NCBI GenBank assembly: GCA_041396685.1
Contig: JAWKYD010000015.1
Coordinates: 1 to 64,000, forward strand
Reading direction: 5' to 3'
DNA length: 64,000 bases
DNA from: JAUIAI01 sp041396685
Lineage (GTDB): Bacteria; Pseudomonadota; Gammaproteobacteria; Burkholderiales; Burkholderiaceae_E
How positions within the stretch are numbered: the first letter of the stretch is position 1; each line of letters starts with the position of its first letter. The notes under the pieces were generated by a model. It was not told where the DNA came from and searched no databases. It saw nothing but the letters and a program-made list of their open reading frames with translations. The position numbers and the translations under genes were made by a program. This document shows, piece by piece, positions 7,915-16,800 of the stretch.

Positions 7915-8919
7915 GTGATCGAGCATGCCGTCGACATCTGGTTCTGCGCGACCGCACGCAGCGGTCTCGGCCATCTGATGCGCTGTCACACGATTGCGCG
8001 GGCATTGGCCGCCCGACGGCCCGATCTTCGCATCGGCATGATGACCAATGCGCCGACGATCGCGTTCGAAGACCCATCCGAAACCGTGTTCGCGGAGCAC
8101 ATGATCGTCGAACGCGACGCGATGGCGGCGGCGCTGCAAGCGCGGCCCGCACGCTTGATGGTTGCCGATACCCTGATCATGCCCGGCATCGACACCCTCT
8201 CGATGCGTCGCGCATTGATCCTGCGCGAGATGCCCGAGCAGCGTATCCCGGATTTTTCGTGCGGCTCGCGCGCCTGGGATCTGGTTTTGATACCGAATCC
8301 GCCGCTGGCGTGGCAACCGACCATCCCCCCGACCTTCGCCGAGCGAATCCTGCATGTCGGCTGGATCTATCGCCCGACCCCTATCGTCCCCCGGGATCCG
8401 GCCCGCACGCCGATGGCGCTGGTGACCTTCGGTGGCGGCGGCAATGCCGCTACCCGGCAAGCGCTGCGAGAGCGGATCGAGCCCGTCCTCGCGGCCGCTC
8501 GGAACCTGTCGGAGCGCGATTTCGAGGTGTTTCAGGTACTGGGACCGCGCGCCTCCGAGGACGACCGACTACTCGGCTGCGATCATGTCATCGAAGTCGG
8601 TGGTGCGCTCAACCAGTGGCTTTCGAAAGCCGACGTCGTGATTACGACCGTCGGCTACAACACGATCCTCGAGCTGGCCCAGACCGATGTGCCCGCCATG
8701 TTGGTGCCGATTGCGCGCAACATCGACGACCAGGATCGTCGGGCCCGACACTGGCAGGCGCGACTCGGACATCGCCACGTCGTCGGCGAGCACGAGCATT
8801 CGGCCCGCTGGCTGGCCGAGCAGCTCGCCCGGCGCGAACGGCGTGCGCCCGTCGATCTCGGACCGAGCGGGGAAGGCGCTGCCGCGGCGGGGCTCGAACG
8901 ATGCCTGGCGACACCTTGA
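7915..8919 (+). CDS. MurG-like (GT28-type) glycosyltransferase
   Basis: This 334-residue GT-B fold protein has an N-terminal ATARSGLGHLMRCHTIARAL block and a C-terminal sugar-nucleotide site: TFGGGGNAATR near residue 167, then TVGYNTILELAQTDVPAMLVP. That arrangement resembles MurG-like transferases, and the same layout recurs in the receiver-fused enzyme at 12742. The GTG at 7915 is preceded by GGAG with 6-base spacing; an earlier in-frame GTG at 7843 lacks a site. The next gene overlaps by 19 bases. Donor and acceptor sugars are unknown; the context suggests synthesis of an exported glycan. Confidence 0.75.
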   Translation: MIEHAVDIWFCATARSGLGHLMRCHTIARALAARRPDLRIGMMTNAPTIAFEDPSETVFAEHMIVERDAMAAALQARPARLMVADTLIMPGIDTLSMRRALILREMPEQRIPDFSCGSRAWDLVLIPNPPLAWQPTIPPTFAERILHVGWIYRPTPIVPRDPARTPMALVTFGGGGNAATRQALRERIEPVLAAARNLSERDFEVFQVLGPRASEDDRLLGCDHVIEVGGALNQWLSKADVVITTVGYNTILELAQTDVPAMLVPIARNIDDQDRRARHWQARLGHRHVVGEHEHSARWLAEQLARRERRAPVDLGPSGEGAAAAGLERCLATP

Positions 8920-9683
8920 AGCCACGCATCGCGTTCTCCGCGAACACGGTGCACAAGCGCTTTGCGTCACCCGCCCTGGCCGAGCGCGCGGCGGCTCGAT
9001 CCCGCGCGCTGGCGACCGCCGGGATGTCGACGCCGGTCGGTCGGGTCGACGCGCACGATCGCTGTCTGCTGCACTTCGATCGTATCGACGGGCCCGCCCT
9101 GATGCCCGGCGAGCTTGCCCGGTCACCCGCCCGGCTGCGCGCGATCATGGCCCTGATACGCTCGCTGCACACGCTAGACGAATCGTTCGGGCTTCGTCTT
9201 GGGCCGGTCGACCCCCTCGAGCGAATCCGCCCCCGCTTTGCCGCCCATGGTGGTGACTGGATGGTCGCCGTCATCGCCGAGACATGCGCACGCCTGGATC
9301 GATCACCTCAGTCTGGCGGGCTCGTGCACGGCGACCTGCACGCCGGCCAGTTCATCATCGACACCGATGGCGCGCTCTGGATCGTCGACCTCGATGACCT
9401 CGCGATCGGACCGCCGGAGGCCGATCTGGGCAACTTCGCCGCACACATGGCAACCGTTGCCGAACACGCCCGGTGCGGAAAACGGATCGCCATCGAAACA
9501 TCGTTGGCGCGGGTCGAGCGGGCATACGCACCGGGGCCGACCGCCATCGACCGGACACGTCTACGCGACTACGCCTGTCTGGCACTGATCCGCCGTGCGC
9601 TCAAACGTGCCGAGCACGGCGACGCCGACCTCGCCGATCGCCTGGCGTCGTGGTTGCCGTCATGGTCGGCGCGACCGGCCTGA
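8901..9683 (+). CDS. APH/maltokinase-fold phosphotransferase-like protein
   Basis: The 260-residue protein has the catalytic core of the aminoglycoside-phosphotransferase superfamily: HGDLHAGQ (H143–Q150) and the metal-binding aspartate in IVDLDD (about D163). The usual Asn of HGDxxxxN is Gln here. HGDLHLGQ with Gln is known from maltokinases, so a sugar or glycan substrate is more likely than an antibiotic. The N-lobe is short. The gene overlaps the upstream glycosyltransferase, and ends 2 bases from the convergent sigma-54 activator gene. Confidence 0.72.
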   Translation: MPGDTLKPRIAFSANTVHKRFASPALAERAAARSRALATAGMSTPVGRVDAHDRCLLHFDRIDGPALMPGELARSPARLRAIMALIRSLHTLDESFGLRLGPVDPLERIRPRFAAHGGDWMVAVIAETCARLDRSPQSGGLVHGDLHAGQFIIDTDGALWIVDLDDLAIGPPEADLGNFAAHMATVAEHARCGKRIAIETSLARVERAYAPGPTAIDRTRLRDYACLALIRRALKRAEHGDADLADRLASWLPSWSARPA

Positions 9684-9685
9684 GA

Positions 9686-11029
9686 CTACTTGGGCAACAA
9701 ACCAAATTTCTCGATTCGGTAGCGCATGGTGTCGCGTGAGATGCCGAGCAACGCTGCGGCTCGCGTCACATTGCCGTTGGAGCGCTCGAGCGCCTGGCGC
9801 AGCATGGCGACTTCCATGCCTTCGAGCGTAGCCGCCGGCGCCGCCTGCACCTCGGTGACCATGATGTGGTTCGCGCGAATGTCGTTGCCGGGGCCGGCCA
9901 GCACCACCGCCCGCTCGATCACGTTGCGCAGTTCGCGCACGTTTCCCGGCCACCGGTGCGACAGCAGGCGGGCCCGCGCATCATCGGTCAGCCGCCGCGG
10001 CGTGCCGCCGTAGAGCGCCGAGAAGCGTCGCACGAAGGACTCGGCGAGCAGCAGGATGTCCGCGTCGCGCTCACGCAGCGGCGGTACATCGACCCAGAGC
10101 ACCTGCAGGCGGAACATCAAATCACCGCGGAAGCTGCCTTCGGCGACGAGATCGGCCAGATGGCGATTGGTTGCGGCAATCACCCAGACGTCGACGGGCC
10201 GGGCCGCACTCGAACCGACCGGACGGATGACGCGTTCCTCGAGCACTCTCAGCAGTTTCGCTTGCGCAGCCAGCGGCATCTCGCCGATCTCGTCCAGGAA
10301 CAGGACACCGCCGTCGGCGCTGGAGAACAGCCCGTCACGACGCTGGTGCGCATCGGTGAAGGCTCCGCGCTCATGCCCGAACAGCTCCGCCTCGACCAGA
10401 TCGGACGGCAGGGCAGCGCAGTTGACGGAAACGAACGGCCCGTCGGAGCGCGGGCCATCGGCATGCAGTGCTCGCGCCACCAGCTCCTTGCCGGTACCGG
10501 ATTCACCGGTCACGAGAACGGAAGGCAGATTGCGGCGCAAGTCTCGTGTCGCCTCGATGATGCGCTCGACGTTCTGGCGCAGCCCCTGTGCCAGCGGCGA
10601 GCGCCCGAGCATCGACGGCACACCCGACGATGGTTCGGAATCGCCGCCCCCCGGCGGGTCGGGCTTGGTCAGATCGGCCGCGAGCCGGGCCAGATTCTCG
10701 AGCGGCACCGGCTTGGTCAGGAAATCACGCGCGCCGCGCTTCATGGCGCTGACGGCGACATCGACATCGCCATGGCCCGTCATCATGATCACGACCGTGC
10801 GCGGCGACAGCTTTCGGAACGCATCGAGCAGATCGATGCCACTGGCGCGCCCGATGCGGTAATCGACGAACGCCACATCCGGACGAAAACCCTCTTGCAG
10901 ACGCTTGTGCCCATCGGCCAGCGAGCAGACATACTCGGCTTCGAAGTCGCGCTTGTTCAGGTAGCGACATATCGTGCGCGCGAGGATCTCCTCGTCGTCG
11001 ACGACGAATACCGATGCAACCATCTTCAT
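9686..11029 (-). CDS. Sigma-54-dependent response regulator (NtrC family)
   Basis: The 447-residue activator has a receiver domain (acid pocket D11/D12, phosphoacceptor D56, T84, K106), an AAA+ ATPase domain with Walker A GESGTGKE (about 175–182) and Walker B LFLDEIGE (about 243–250), and a C-terminal Fis-type helix-turn-helix (TRAAALLGISRDTMRYRI). The sigma-54-contacting loop reads GAFTDA (222–227) instead of GAFTGA. Its ATG overlaps the stop of the histidine kinase gene by 4 bases, so they form a two-component pair. The GG-N10-GC promoter at 12696 is its most obvious target. Confidence 0.92.
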   Translation of the reverse strand: MKMVASVFVVDDEEILARTICRYLNKRDFEAEYVCSLADGHKRLQEGFRPDVAFVDYRIGRASGIDLLDAFRKLSPRTVVIMMTGHGDVDVAVSAMKRGARDFLTKPVPLENLARLAADLTKPDPPGGGDSEPSSGVPSMLGRSPLAQGLRQNVERIIEATRDLRRNLPSVLVTGESGTGKELVARALHADGPRSDGPFVSVNCAALPSDLVEAELFGHERGAFTDAHQRRDGLFSSADGGVLFLDEIGEMPLAAQAKLLRVLEERVIRPVGSSAARPVDVWVIAATNRHLADLVAEGSFRGDLMFRLQVLWVDVPPLRERDADILLLAESFVRRFSALYGGTPRRLTDDARARLLSHRWPGNVRELRNVIERAVVLAGPGNDIRANHIMVTEVQAAPAATLEGMEVAMLRQALERSNGNVTRAAALLGISRDTMRYRIEKFGLLPK

Positions 11030-12432
11030 CCCCGTACGGCAGGCACCAGGACACGCACGATCGCGCCGCGTTCCCGCCGGTTGGCGAGTTCCATCGACCC
11101 GCCGATTCTCTCGATGATGCGACGCGCCAGCGCCAGTCCGATGCCCAGACCAGACGACTTGGTCGTGACGAACGGCGTGAACACGCCCCCCGCGATCGAC
11201 TCCGGGATGCCCGGACCCGTATCCGTGATGATCACGCAGATCATGCCATCGGCATCCCGTTCACGCGACACCGACAGCAGTCCGTCTTCCTTCATCGCCT
11301 CGATGCTGTTCGAGACGACCGAGTTCAACACCTGATTCAACTCGTTGCGGGGCGCGTACACCAGCGGGCTGTCGCCGCTCGAATCGAATATGGCCTGAAT
11401 GTTGCGCGCGCCCAGCTGGGCCGCGAAGCCGGCCAGGCACTCGCGCACGACCTCGTCGACCGCGATGATCTCGGTGGGCGTCTCCCCATCGCTACGCGCC
11501 CGTCGCAAGAAGCTGCGAATCCAGCCCTCGAGCCGGTCGCTCTGCGCGACGATGTCGCCGATCGATTCACGGCTCTGATCGCTGAGCTGGTCGTCGAGCG
11601 CAAGCTCGGCACAGGAGCGGATCGCGGCCAGCGGATTGCGCAGTCCGTGCGCGACGGCGGACGCCATTTCACCCACCACGGCCAGTCGCTCCATCTCGAC
11701 GTTCTGAGCTTCCTGTTCGCGCAGCACGCGCTGCGCATGGGCGACGACCAGACCGAGCGCGGCATAAAGGATGAGCGCGGCCACCCCCGACCCCAGCCAG
11801 ACATACATCTGGCCGGTATGGATGGCACTCAGCAGCTGGGTGGGGTGCTTGTAGATCTCGACGGCGCCCACCACGCTGGCACGGTCTTCCGACCATATCG
11901 GCAGGTAGTTCTCGATGTAGCGATCGATGCCCGGCGGGAAGTTGACATGCTCGGGCTTCTGGCCTCGATCGACCGACTCGATCTCCGGCTCCAGCTCTCC
12001 TCGGAACGTGGCTTCCAGCTCATCGTTCTCCGTGAAGCGGCGCCCGATCAGCGCCGGATCGCTCGACCACAGGACCGAGCGGTCCTGACCGTAGACATTG
12101 GCACGAAAGACGCCGGGCAGGCTCGCCACATGGCGAAAGAACTCCTCCATCTCGGGCGTCGACGGATCCATCGACTGACCGTGGAAATACGCACCCGCCC
12201 GCTGCACGCGCACGATCGAATTGACGAACTCCATCGCCACGGTGACATCGCGCTCGAGCATGCGGCGCTCGAGAAAACCCGCCAACAGCCATGAAAACAC
12301 GGCGCTGTTGATCACGATGATCAACAAGCTGAACGCCATGAACCAGCGCCAGAAGCGCGAACGGCCGCGCGAATGAGCGGCCGGTCCTGCCGCGCGCGCG
12401 CGCATCGGCCAGAGCGATCTAGCAATCTCCAT
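11026..12432 (-). CDS. Membrane sensor histidine kinase
   Basis: This 468-residue kinase has transmembrane segments at about 30–54 and 210–232 enclosing a periplasmic sensor region of about 155 residues. The H-box is AVAHGLRNPLAAIRS with H262. The ATPase domain has SVVSNSIEAMKEDG (N-box), DTGPGIPES (G1) and SSGLGIGLALARRI (G2). It is co-transcribed with the sigma-54 activator, which follows with a 4-base overlap. It is divergent from the operon at 12742, whose first product also has a receiver domain, so the kinase may have two phosphorylation targets. The sensed signal is unknown. Confidence 0.9.
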   Translation of the reverse strand: MEIARSLWPMRARAAGPAAHSRGRSRFWRWFMAFSLLIIVINSAVFSWLLAGFLERRMLERDVTVAMEFVNSIVRVQRAGAYFHGQSMDPSTPEMEEFFRHVASLPGVFRANVYGQDRSVLWSSDPALIGRRFTENDELEATFRGELEPEIESVDRGQKPEHVNFPPGIDRYIENYLPIWSEDRASVVGAVEIYKHPTQLLSAIHTGQMYVWLGSGVAALILYAALGLVVAHAQRVLREQEAQNVEMERLAVVGEMASAVAHGLRNPLAAIRSCAELALDDQLSDQSRESIGDIVAQSDRLEGWIRSFLRRARSDGETPTEIIAVDEVVRECLAGFAAQLGARNIQAIFDSSGDSPLVYAPRNELNQVLNSVVSNSIEAMKEDGLLSVSRERDADGMICVIITDTGPGIPESIAGGVFTPFVTTKSSGLGIGLALARRIIERIGGSMELANRRERGAIVRVLVPAVRG

Positions 12433-12561
12433 CGAACGTCACCCTCTCGACATGTCACCGCCGCAGGCACGAAACGACGCCGAACGCGTGCTCGAACCAG
12501 GCCATCGCCCCAAGCATAGCCTTCGCGTGACGACTTCAGAAGATCCCGTTCGCGACGCAAT

Positions 12562-12592
12562 GGGGGATTTGCCCCAGCCGGCTGGGCATTTG
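12562..12592. promoter_or_regulatory. Candidate activator-binding (UAS) region
   Basis: On the minus strand CAAATGCCC (12584–12592) and CAAATCCCC (12563–12571) are 21 bp apart, two helical turns. Between them is the perfect palindrome CCCAGCCGGCTGGG. A related CAAATGCCCC occurs at 7765. The region lies about 130–160 bp upstream of the predicted start from the sigma-54 promoter, a normal distance for an enhancer. Binding by the adjacent activator is inferred. Confidence 0.45.
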
Positions 12593-12695
12593 ACGCCGAT
12601 CCGACGCCCCGGTCGACGACCGCTTCGCCCGCACGACGCCGTCCGAGCCCACCAAAGGCGGGCCGGTCGGAGGGCTCGTGGACGACGAATGCCAG

Positions 12696-12712
12696 CTGGC
12701 GCGGCTCTTGCA
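12696..12712 (+). promoter_or_regulatory. Sigma-54 (-24/-12) promoter of the glycan operon
   Basis: The sequence CTGGCGCGGCTCTTGCA has GG at 12698–12699 and GC at 12710–12711, the exact GG-N10-GC spacing, and matches TGGCAC-N5-TTGCA at all but one position. Transcription should begin near 12723, leaving a short leader that holds AAGGGG (12731–12736) before the ATG at 12742. The divergent neighbour is a sigma-54 activator. Confidence 0.75.
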
Positions 12713-12741
12713 AAGGAGGGTTCCTGACCCAAGGGGCTGTC

Positions 12742-14352
12742 ATGAAACCTTCCGTTTTGATCGTCGAGGACGAAGCCATCCTGGCTCGCAACCTGGCTCG
12801 TTCGCTGCAGCGCCTGCAGGTCGGCGTGCGAACCGCGGGCTCCTTCGCCGAAGCTTGCGCCGCGCTGGACGGCGCCACGCGGGTTGCCGACCTGGTCTGT
12901 GTCGACATCAGCCTTGGCGATGGCAACGGACTGGAGTTCGCGCGCCGGGTTCAGGCCCGCGACCCGCGCATACCGGTGATGGTGATGACCGGTCAGGACA
13001 GTGTGTCGAATCGCTCGATCGCCGAATCGCTGAACACGATCGCCTTCCTGTCCAAGCCATTCTCCCTGTCGCACTTCCGCGAACTCGTCTGCGCGCTGCT
13101 GATGGATCAGAAGGACAGCGCCACGGCAGAGCAGGGTCGCGGTCCGAAGGTGATGATGTACTCGCATGACTCGATCGGACTCGGTCACATGCGGCGCAAT
13201 ACGACCATCGCCCATCGGCTTCAGAAACTGATTCCGGATCTCAGCGTGCTCATGGTCGTCGGCTGTCCGGGCGGCGCCATGTTCGAGGTCGGACCCGGCA
13301 TCGACGTGATCAAGCTGCCCTCGGTGACCAAGATCGGCCGCGACCGCTGGCGCCCGGCGAGCCTGCGCATCGGATCAGACGAGCTCTATGCGCTGCGCAG
13401 CGGGCTGATCACGCGCGCCTACGAAGCCTTCGCACCCGATCTGATGCTCGTGGATCACGAGCCGGCGGGTGTGTGGAACGAGCTGACACCACTGATCGAG
13501 GCGCGCGGCCGAACGGCGCCCGACGCGCACTTCGTGCTCGGTCTTCGCGATATCCTCGACCGTCCTGCCGCAGTCACCGAGCGGTGGCGCAAGGCCGGCG
13601 TCGACAAGCTGCTTGGCTCGGCCTACGCCTCCGTGTTGATCTACGGCGACGAGAAGATCTACCCGAGCGCCCGGCATTACGGCCTCGATCGAATCACCGG
13701 GCTCGAGAGCCATTACTGCGGCTATGTCGGTGCGAACGTGACGACGGCCTCGCGCGTCGGCGATTCGCGTCGCGAGTCGCCGCATGTCCTGGTGTCCGGC
13801 GGTGGCGGACGAGACGCCTACCCGATGATGGCCGCCGCCCTGCGGGCGATTGCACGCCTGCCCGCCGGGCGACGCCCCGACGTCACCGTGATCGCCGGGC
13901 CGTTGATGGACAGCGAACTCGCCGGACACCTGGAACGCGCGGCCGAACGGATCGGTGTGCACTTCATGAAGCACACGACCCGCATGCCGGAACTCCTGCG
14001 GGAAGTCGACCTGCTGCTCTGCATGGGCGGCTACAACACAGTGGTCGAAGCCATTGCCGCCGGCGTTCCGACCCTGGTCGTGCCACGCCTGGGTCCGAGC
14101 CTGGAGCAGATCATGCGCGCCGAGATTTTCACCGGGCTCGGACTGATCGAAAGCGCCTCGCTCGAAGAGGATCTGGTCGACAGGCTGACCAGGCGATTCG
14201 AATCGCTGCGCGTTCGTGGCGGGACACCGCGCGACACGCATGCCCCCATCCGCCTCGACGGCGCTCAGTGCGCGGCGGCCCATATTGCCGCGATCCTGCA
14301 CGAGAGAAAGCCGACACGGCGGACATCGCAACGGAGCTTGCAGGATGCTTGA
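12742..14352 (+). CDS. Receiver–glycosyltransferase fusion protein
   Basis: The 536-residue protein joins an N-terminal response-regulator receiver domain (about 1–125) to a MurG-like GT-B glycosyltransferase (about 137–520). The receiver keeps the acidic pair E9/D10, phosphoacceptor D55 (VCVDIS), T83 and K105 (LSKPF). The transferase has SHDSIGLGHMRRN (about 145), VSGGGGRDAYPMM and CMGGYNTVVEAIAAGVPTLVVPR. A receiver fused directly to a glycosyltransferase implies that phosphorylation may set enzyme activity. It heads a seven-gene operon behind a sigma-54 promoter; the next gene overlaps by 8 bases. The donor sugar is unknown. The fusion is in one uninterrupted frame, so it is not an assembly of two genes by mistake in my reading. 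Confidence 0.85.
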   Translation: MKPSVLIVEDEAILARNLARSLQRLQVGVRTAGSFAEACAALDGATRVADLVCVDISLGDGNGLEFARRVQARDPRIPVMVMTGQDSVSNRSIAESLNTIAFLSKPFSLSHFRELVCALLMDQKDSATAEQGRGPKVMMYSHDSIGLGHMRRNTTIAHRLQKLIPDLSVLMVVGCPGGAMFEVGPGIDVIKLPSVTKIGRDRWRPASLRIGSDELYALRSGLITRAYEAFAPDLMLVDHEPAGVWNELTPLIEARGRTAPDAHFVLGLRDILDRPAAVTERWRKAGVDKLLGSAYASVLIYGDEKIYPSARHYGLDRITGLESHYCGYVGANVTTASRVGDSRRESPHVLVSGGGGRDAYPMMAAALRAIARLPAGRRPDVTVIAGPLMDSELAGHLERAAERIGVHFMKHTTRMPELLREVDLLLCMGGYNTVVEAIAAGVPTLVVPRLGPSLEQIMRAEIFTGLGLIESASLEEDLVDRLTRRFESLRVRGGTPRDTHAPIRLDGAQCAAAHIAAILHERKPTRRTSQRSLQDA

Positions 14353-15625
14353 TCGTTCCAGTTTCCGCGTCGGATATGTGCTCAAGCGCTTTCCGCGCTT
14401 CAGCGAGACCTTCGTCGTCAACGAGATCCTCGCGCTCGAACGCGCCGGCGTGCACGTCGAAGTGTTCTCTCTGCGGGACCCCGACGAGCCCATGCGCCAC
14501 GAGATGCTCGACGAGGTGCGCGCACCGGTTCATCGACTGAAAACCTACGACGGTCGCGATCCATTGCATGATCTCGAACCGTTCGACGATCCGCATTGGC
14601 GCAGCGCCCTGAACGCCGAGCCCGACGCCCATCCGATCTGGGCCGCCCATTCGGGTTCCGCCATTCTCCGTCTGCGTCGCCAGGCCGGCTGGATCGCGCG
14701 CATCGCGCGCGAGCGCAGGCTGGCTCATCTGCATGCGCACTTCGGCTCGGATGCCGCGACCGCCGCCATGATCGCCGCGCGCGCCGCGCGAATCGACTTC
14801 TCGTTCACCGCGCATGCGCGCGACATCTATCACTGCTACGTAGACCCGGAGACCGATGCTCTCGCCCGGTGTCACAAGATGGCGGCCGCCAGGTTCGTGT
14901 CGACCGTGACCGAGTTCAACCGCCTGCACCTCGAGTCACTCACGGCCGGCACGGCGGCGGATATCCGGCTGCTCTACAACGGGGTCGATCTCGATCGCTT
15001 CGCGCCCGGCCCGGTGTCGGCGCAGGCAGACAACCGGATCCTGGCCATCGGCCGTCTCGTTGCCAAGAAGGGGTTTTCGGACCTGATCGACGCCTGCGCA
15101 TCGTTGCGAAGCCGGGACCTCGCCTTTCGCTGCGACATCATCGGTGAGGGCCCTCTTCGCAGTGCCCTGCAGGGTCGGATCGACGCGATGAAGCTCGACG
15201 ACTGCGTTCGCCTGGTCGGGCCGAGAACTCAGGCCGCCTTGATCGAAGAGATTCGCAGCGCGACCGTGACCGCACTGCCCTGCGTGGTCGATGACAGTGG
15301 CGACCGCGACGCCTTGCCCACCGTTCTCATCGAAAGTCTGGCCATGGGTGTGCCGGTCGTGACCACGCGGGTCAACGGCTGCCCGGAGATCGTGGGCGAC
15401 CAAGAGGCCGGCTGGCTCGTCGCGCCCAACGATTCGTCGGCGCTCGCCGATGCACTCGCCGACGCGTTGCTGGACGCGCCGGAGCGGGCGGCCCGCGGAC
15501 GTCGCGGACGGCAGCGCTGTGCGCGACGCTTCGATGTCCACCGCAATGCGCGCCTGCTCGCCCAGTGGTTCGGCGTCAGCGCGCTTCCCAACCCGACTCG
15601 TGCGACTCCGATGGTAACCAACTGA
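14345..15625 (+). CDS. GT4-family glycosyltransferase (WcaL-like)
   Basis: This 426-residue GT-B enzyme has an N-terminal VLKRFPRFSETFVVNEI block, typical of the WcaL/colanic-acid group, a HAHFGSDAATAA segment near residue 138, a LLYNGVDLDRFAP linker and the donor-binding DALPTVLIESLAMGVPVV. In that last motif the first acidic residue of the GT4 E-x7-E pattern is Asp. The ATG at 14345 overlaps the fusion gene's stop and matches the conserved N-terminus. It is the second gene of the operon. Donor and acceptor are unknown. Confidence 0.85.
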   Translation: MLDRSSFRVGYVLKRFPRFSETFVVNEILALERAGVHVEVFSLRDPDEPMRHEMLDEVRAPVHRLKTYDGRDPLHDLEPFDDPHWRSALNAEPDAHPIWAAHSGSAILRLRRQAGWIARIARERRLAHLHAHFGSDAATAAMIAARAARIDFSFTAHARDIYHCYVDPETDALARCHKMAAARFVSTVTEFNRLHLESLTAGTAADIRLLYNGVDLDRFAPGPVSAQADNRILAIGRLVAKKGFSDLIDACASLRSRDLAFRCDIIGEGPLRSALQGRIDAMKLDDCVRLVGPRTQAALIEEIRSATVTALPCVVDDSGDRDALPTVLIESLAMGVPVVTTRVNGCPEIVGDQEAGWLVAPNDSSALADALADALLDAPERAARGRRGRQRCARRFDVHRNARLLAQWFGVSALPNPTRATPMVTN

Positions 15626-16800
15626 TGCGTATCGCCTACGTGAACTGCGACCACGGCATTGCGCTCGGCGCTGCCAAGGGTGCCACCACACATATCGTCG
15701 AGCTGGTCAGGGCGATGACCGATGAGGAAGCCGCACTGCATGTGCTGAGCGCCAGGGTCGAGTCGATCCCGCCCGGCCTGGTCGATGTCCCGGTCATTGC
15801 GCTGGACGAGGCTGCCGGCATCGACGCGCGGAAAAGCAAGGAGCAGGCGCGGCGCGAACAGTCGCAGATGATGTTCGAGCGATTACTCGAGTTGCATCGG
15901 CGCTGGCCGTTCGATGCCATCTACGAACGCTACTCGCTGTGGTCCGATGCGGGTGTGCGGGCTGCCAGGCGACTCGATGTGCCGGTGCTGATGGAAGTCA
16001 ATGCGCCGCTCGTACGAGAACAGCTCGCGTATCGCCGTCTCGTCGACGTCGAACTGGCCGCCGAGATCGAGCGGCGCGTGTTCGATCAGGCCGATCATCT
16101 GTTCGTGGTGTCGGGAGCGTTGCGGACCTGGCTGCTCGGAAAAGGCGTCGAGGCCGGGCGGGTTTCGGTGCTCGGCAACGGTGTCGACCACGACATGTTC
16201 TCGCCAGGATCGGATCTTCGCAAGCACGCCAATACCATCGGTTTCACGGGCAGCCTCAAACACTGGCACGGCATCTTCGAGCTCCTGCAGGCCTTCAGAA
16301 GCCTGCACCACCTGCGTCCGGACACACGGCTGCTGATCGTGGGCGACGGGCCGAAGCGGGATTGGATCGATGGCTTCGTGCAGGGCGCCGACATCGCTGA
16401 CGCCGTCACGGTCACCGGATGGGTTGCGCATCATGCATTGCCCGAGCTGATCGGCCAGATGGACATCGCCGTAGCCCCCTATCCCGCGGCCGAGGACTTC
16501 TACTTCTCGCCCTTGAAGTTGTTCGAGTACATGGCGATGGGACGACCGATCGTGGCAAGCCGGATCGGTCAGGTCGCCGAAGTCCTGGAGCACGATCGGA
16601 ACGCGTGGCTGACGACACCCGGCGACCCCGATCGACTGGCCGATGCGTTCGCCCACCTGCTCGACGAGCATGACTTGCGCACACGCCTTGGCGCGGCTGC
16701 GCGGATTGCCAGTGCCGAACACAGCTGGCGTCGCAATGCGCAGCGGGTGCTGGCCAGGGCAATGGATCTACGCTCCCGAACCGGAGCCAGCGCATGCTGA
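15625..16800 (+). CDS. GT4-family glycosyltransferase
   Basis: The 391-residue protein is a second, different GT4 enzyme. It shows an N-terminal GATTHIVELVRAM region, the VLGNGVDHDMFSP linker (about 189–201), a GFTGSLKHWHG strand and the donor-site FYFSPLKLFEYMAMGRPIVAS. Its ATG shares one base with the upstream TGA, so translation is coupled. With the REC fusion and the preceding GT4 it makes three transferases in a row, enough for a repeat unit of several sugars. No initiating glycosylphosphate transferase is seen nearby. Confidence 0.85.
   Translation: MRIAYVNCDHGIALGAAKGATTHIVELVRAMTDEEAALHVLSARVESIPPGLVDVPVIALDEAAGIDARKSKEQARREQSQMMFERLLELHRRWPFDAIYERYSLWSDAGVRAARRLDVPVLMEVNAPLVREQLAYRRLVDVELAAEIERRVFDQADHLFVVSGALRTWLLGKGVEAGRVSVLGNGVDHDMFSPGSDLRKHANTIGFTGSLKHWHGIFELLQAFRSLHHLRPDTRLLIVGDGPKRDWIDGFVQGADIADAVTVTGWVAHHALPELIGQMDIAVAPYPAAEDFYFSPLKLFEYMAMGRPIVASRIGQVAEVLEHDRNAWLTTPGDPDRLADAFAHLLDEHDLRTRLGAAARIASAEHSWRRNAQRVLARAMDLRSRTGASAC

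Noticed and set aside
8901..9683. Aminoglycoside resistance by the APH-fold proteins
   Set aside because: Catalytic loop has Gln in place of Asn, as in sugar kinases, and the setting is a glycan locus.
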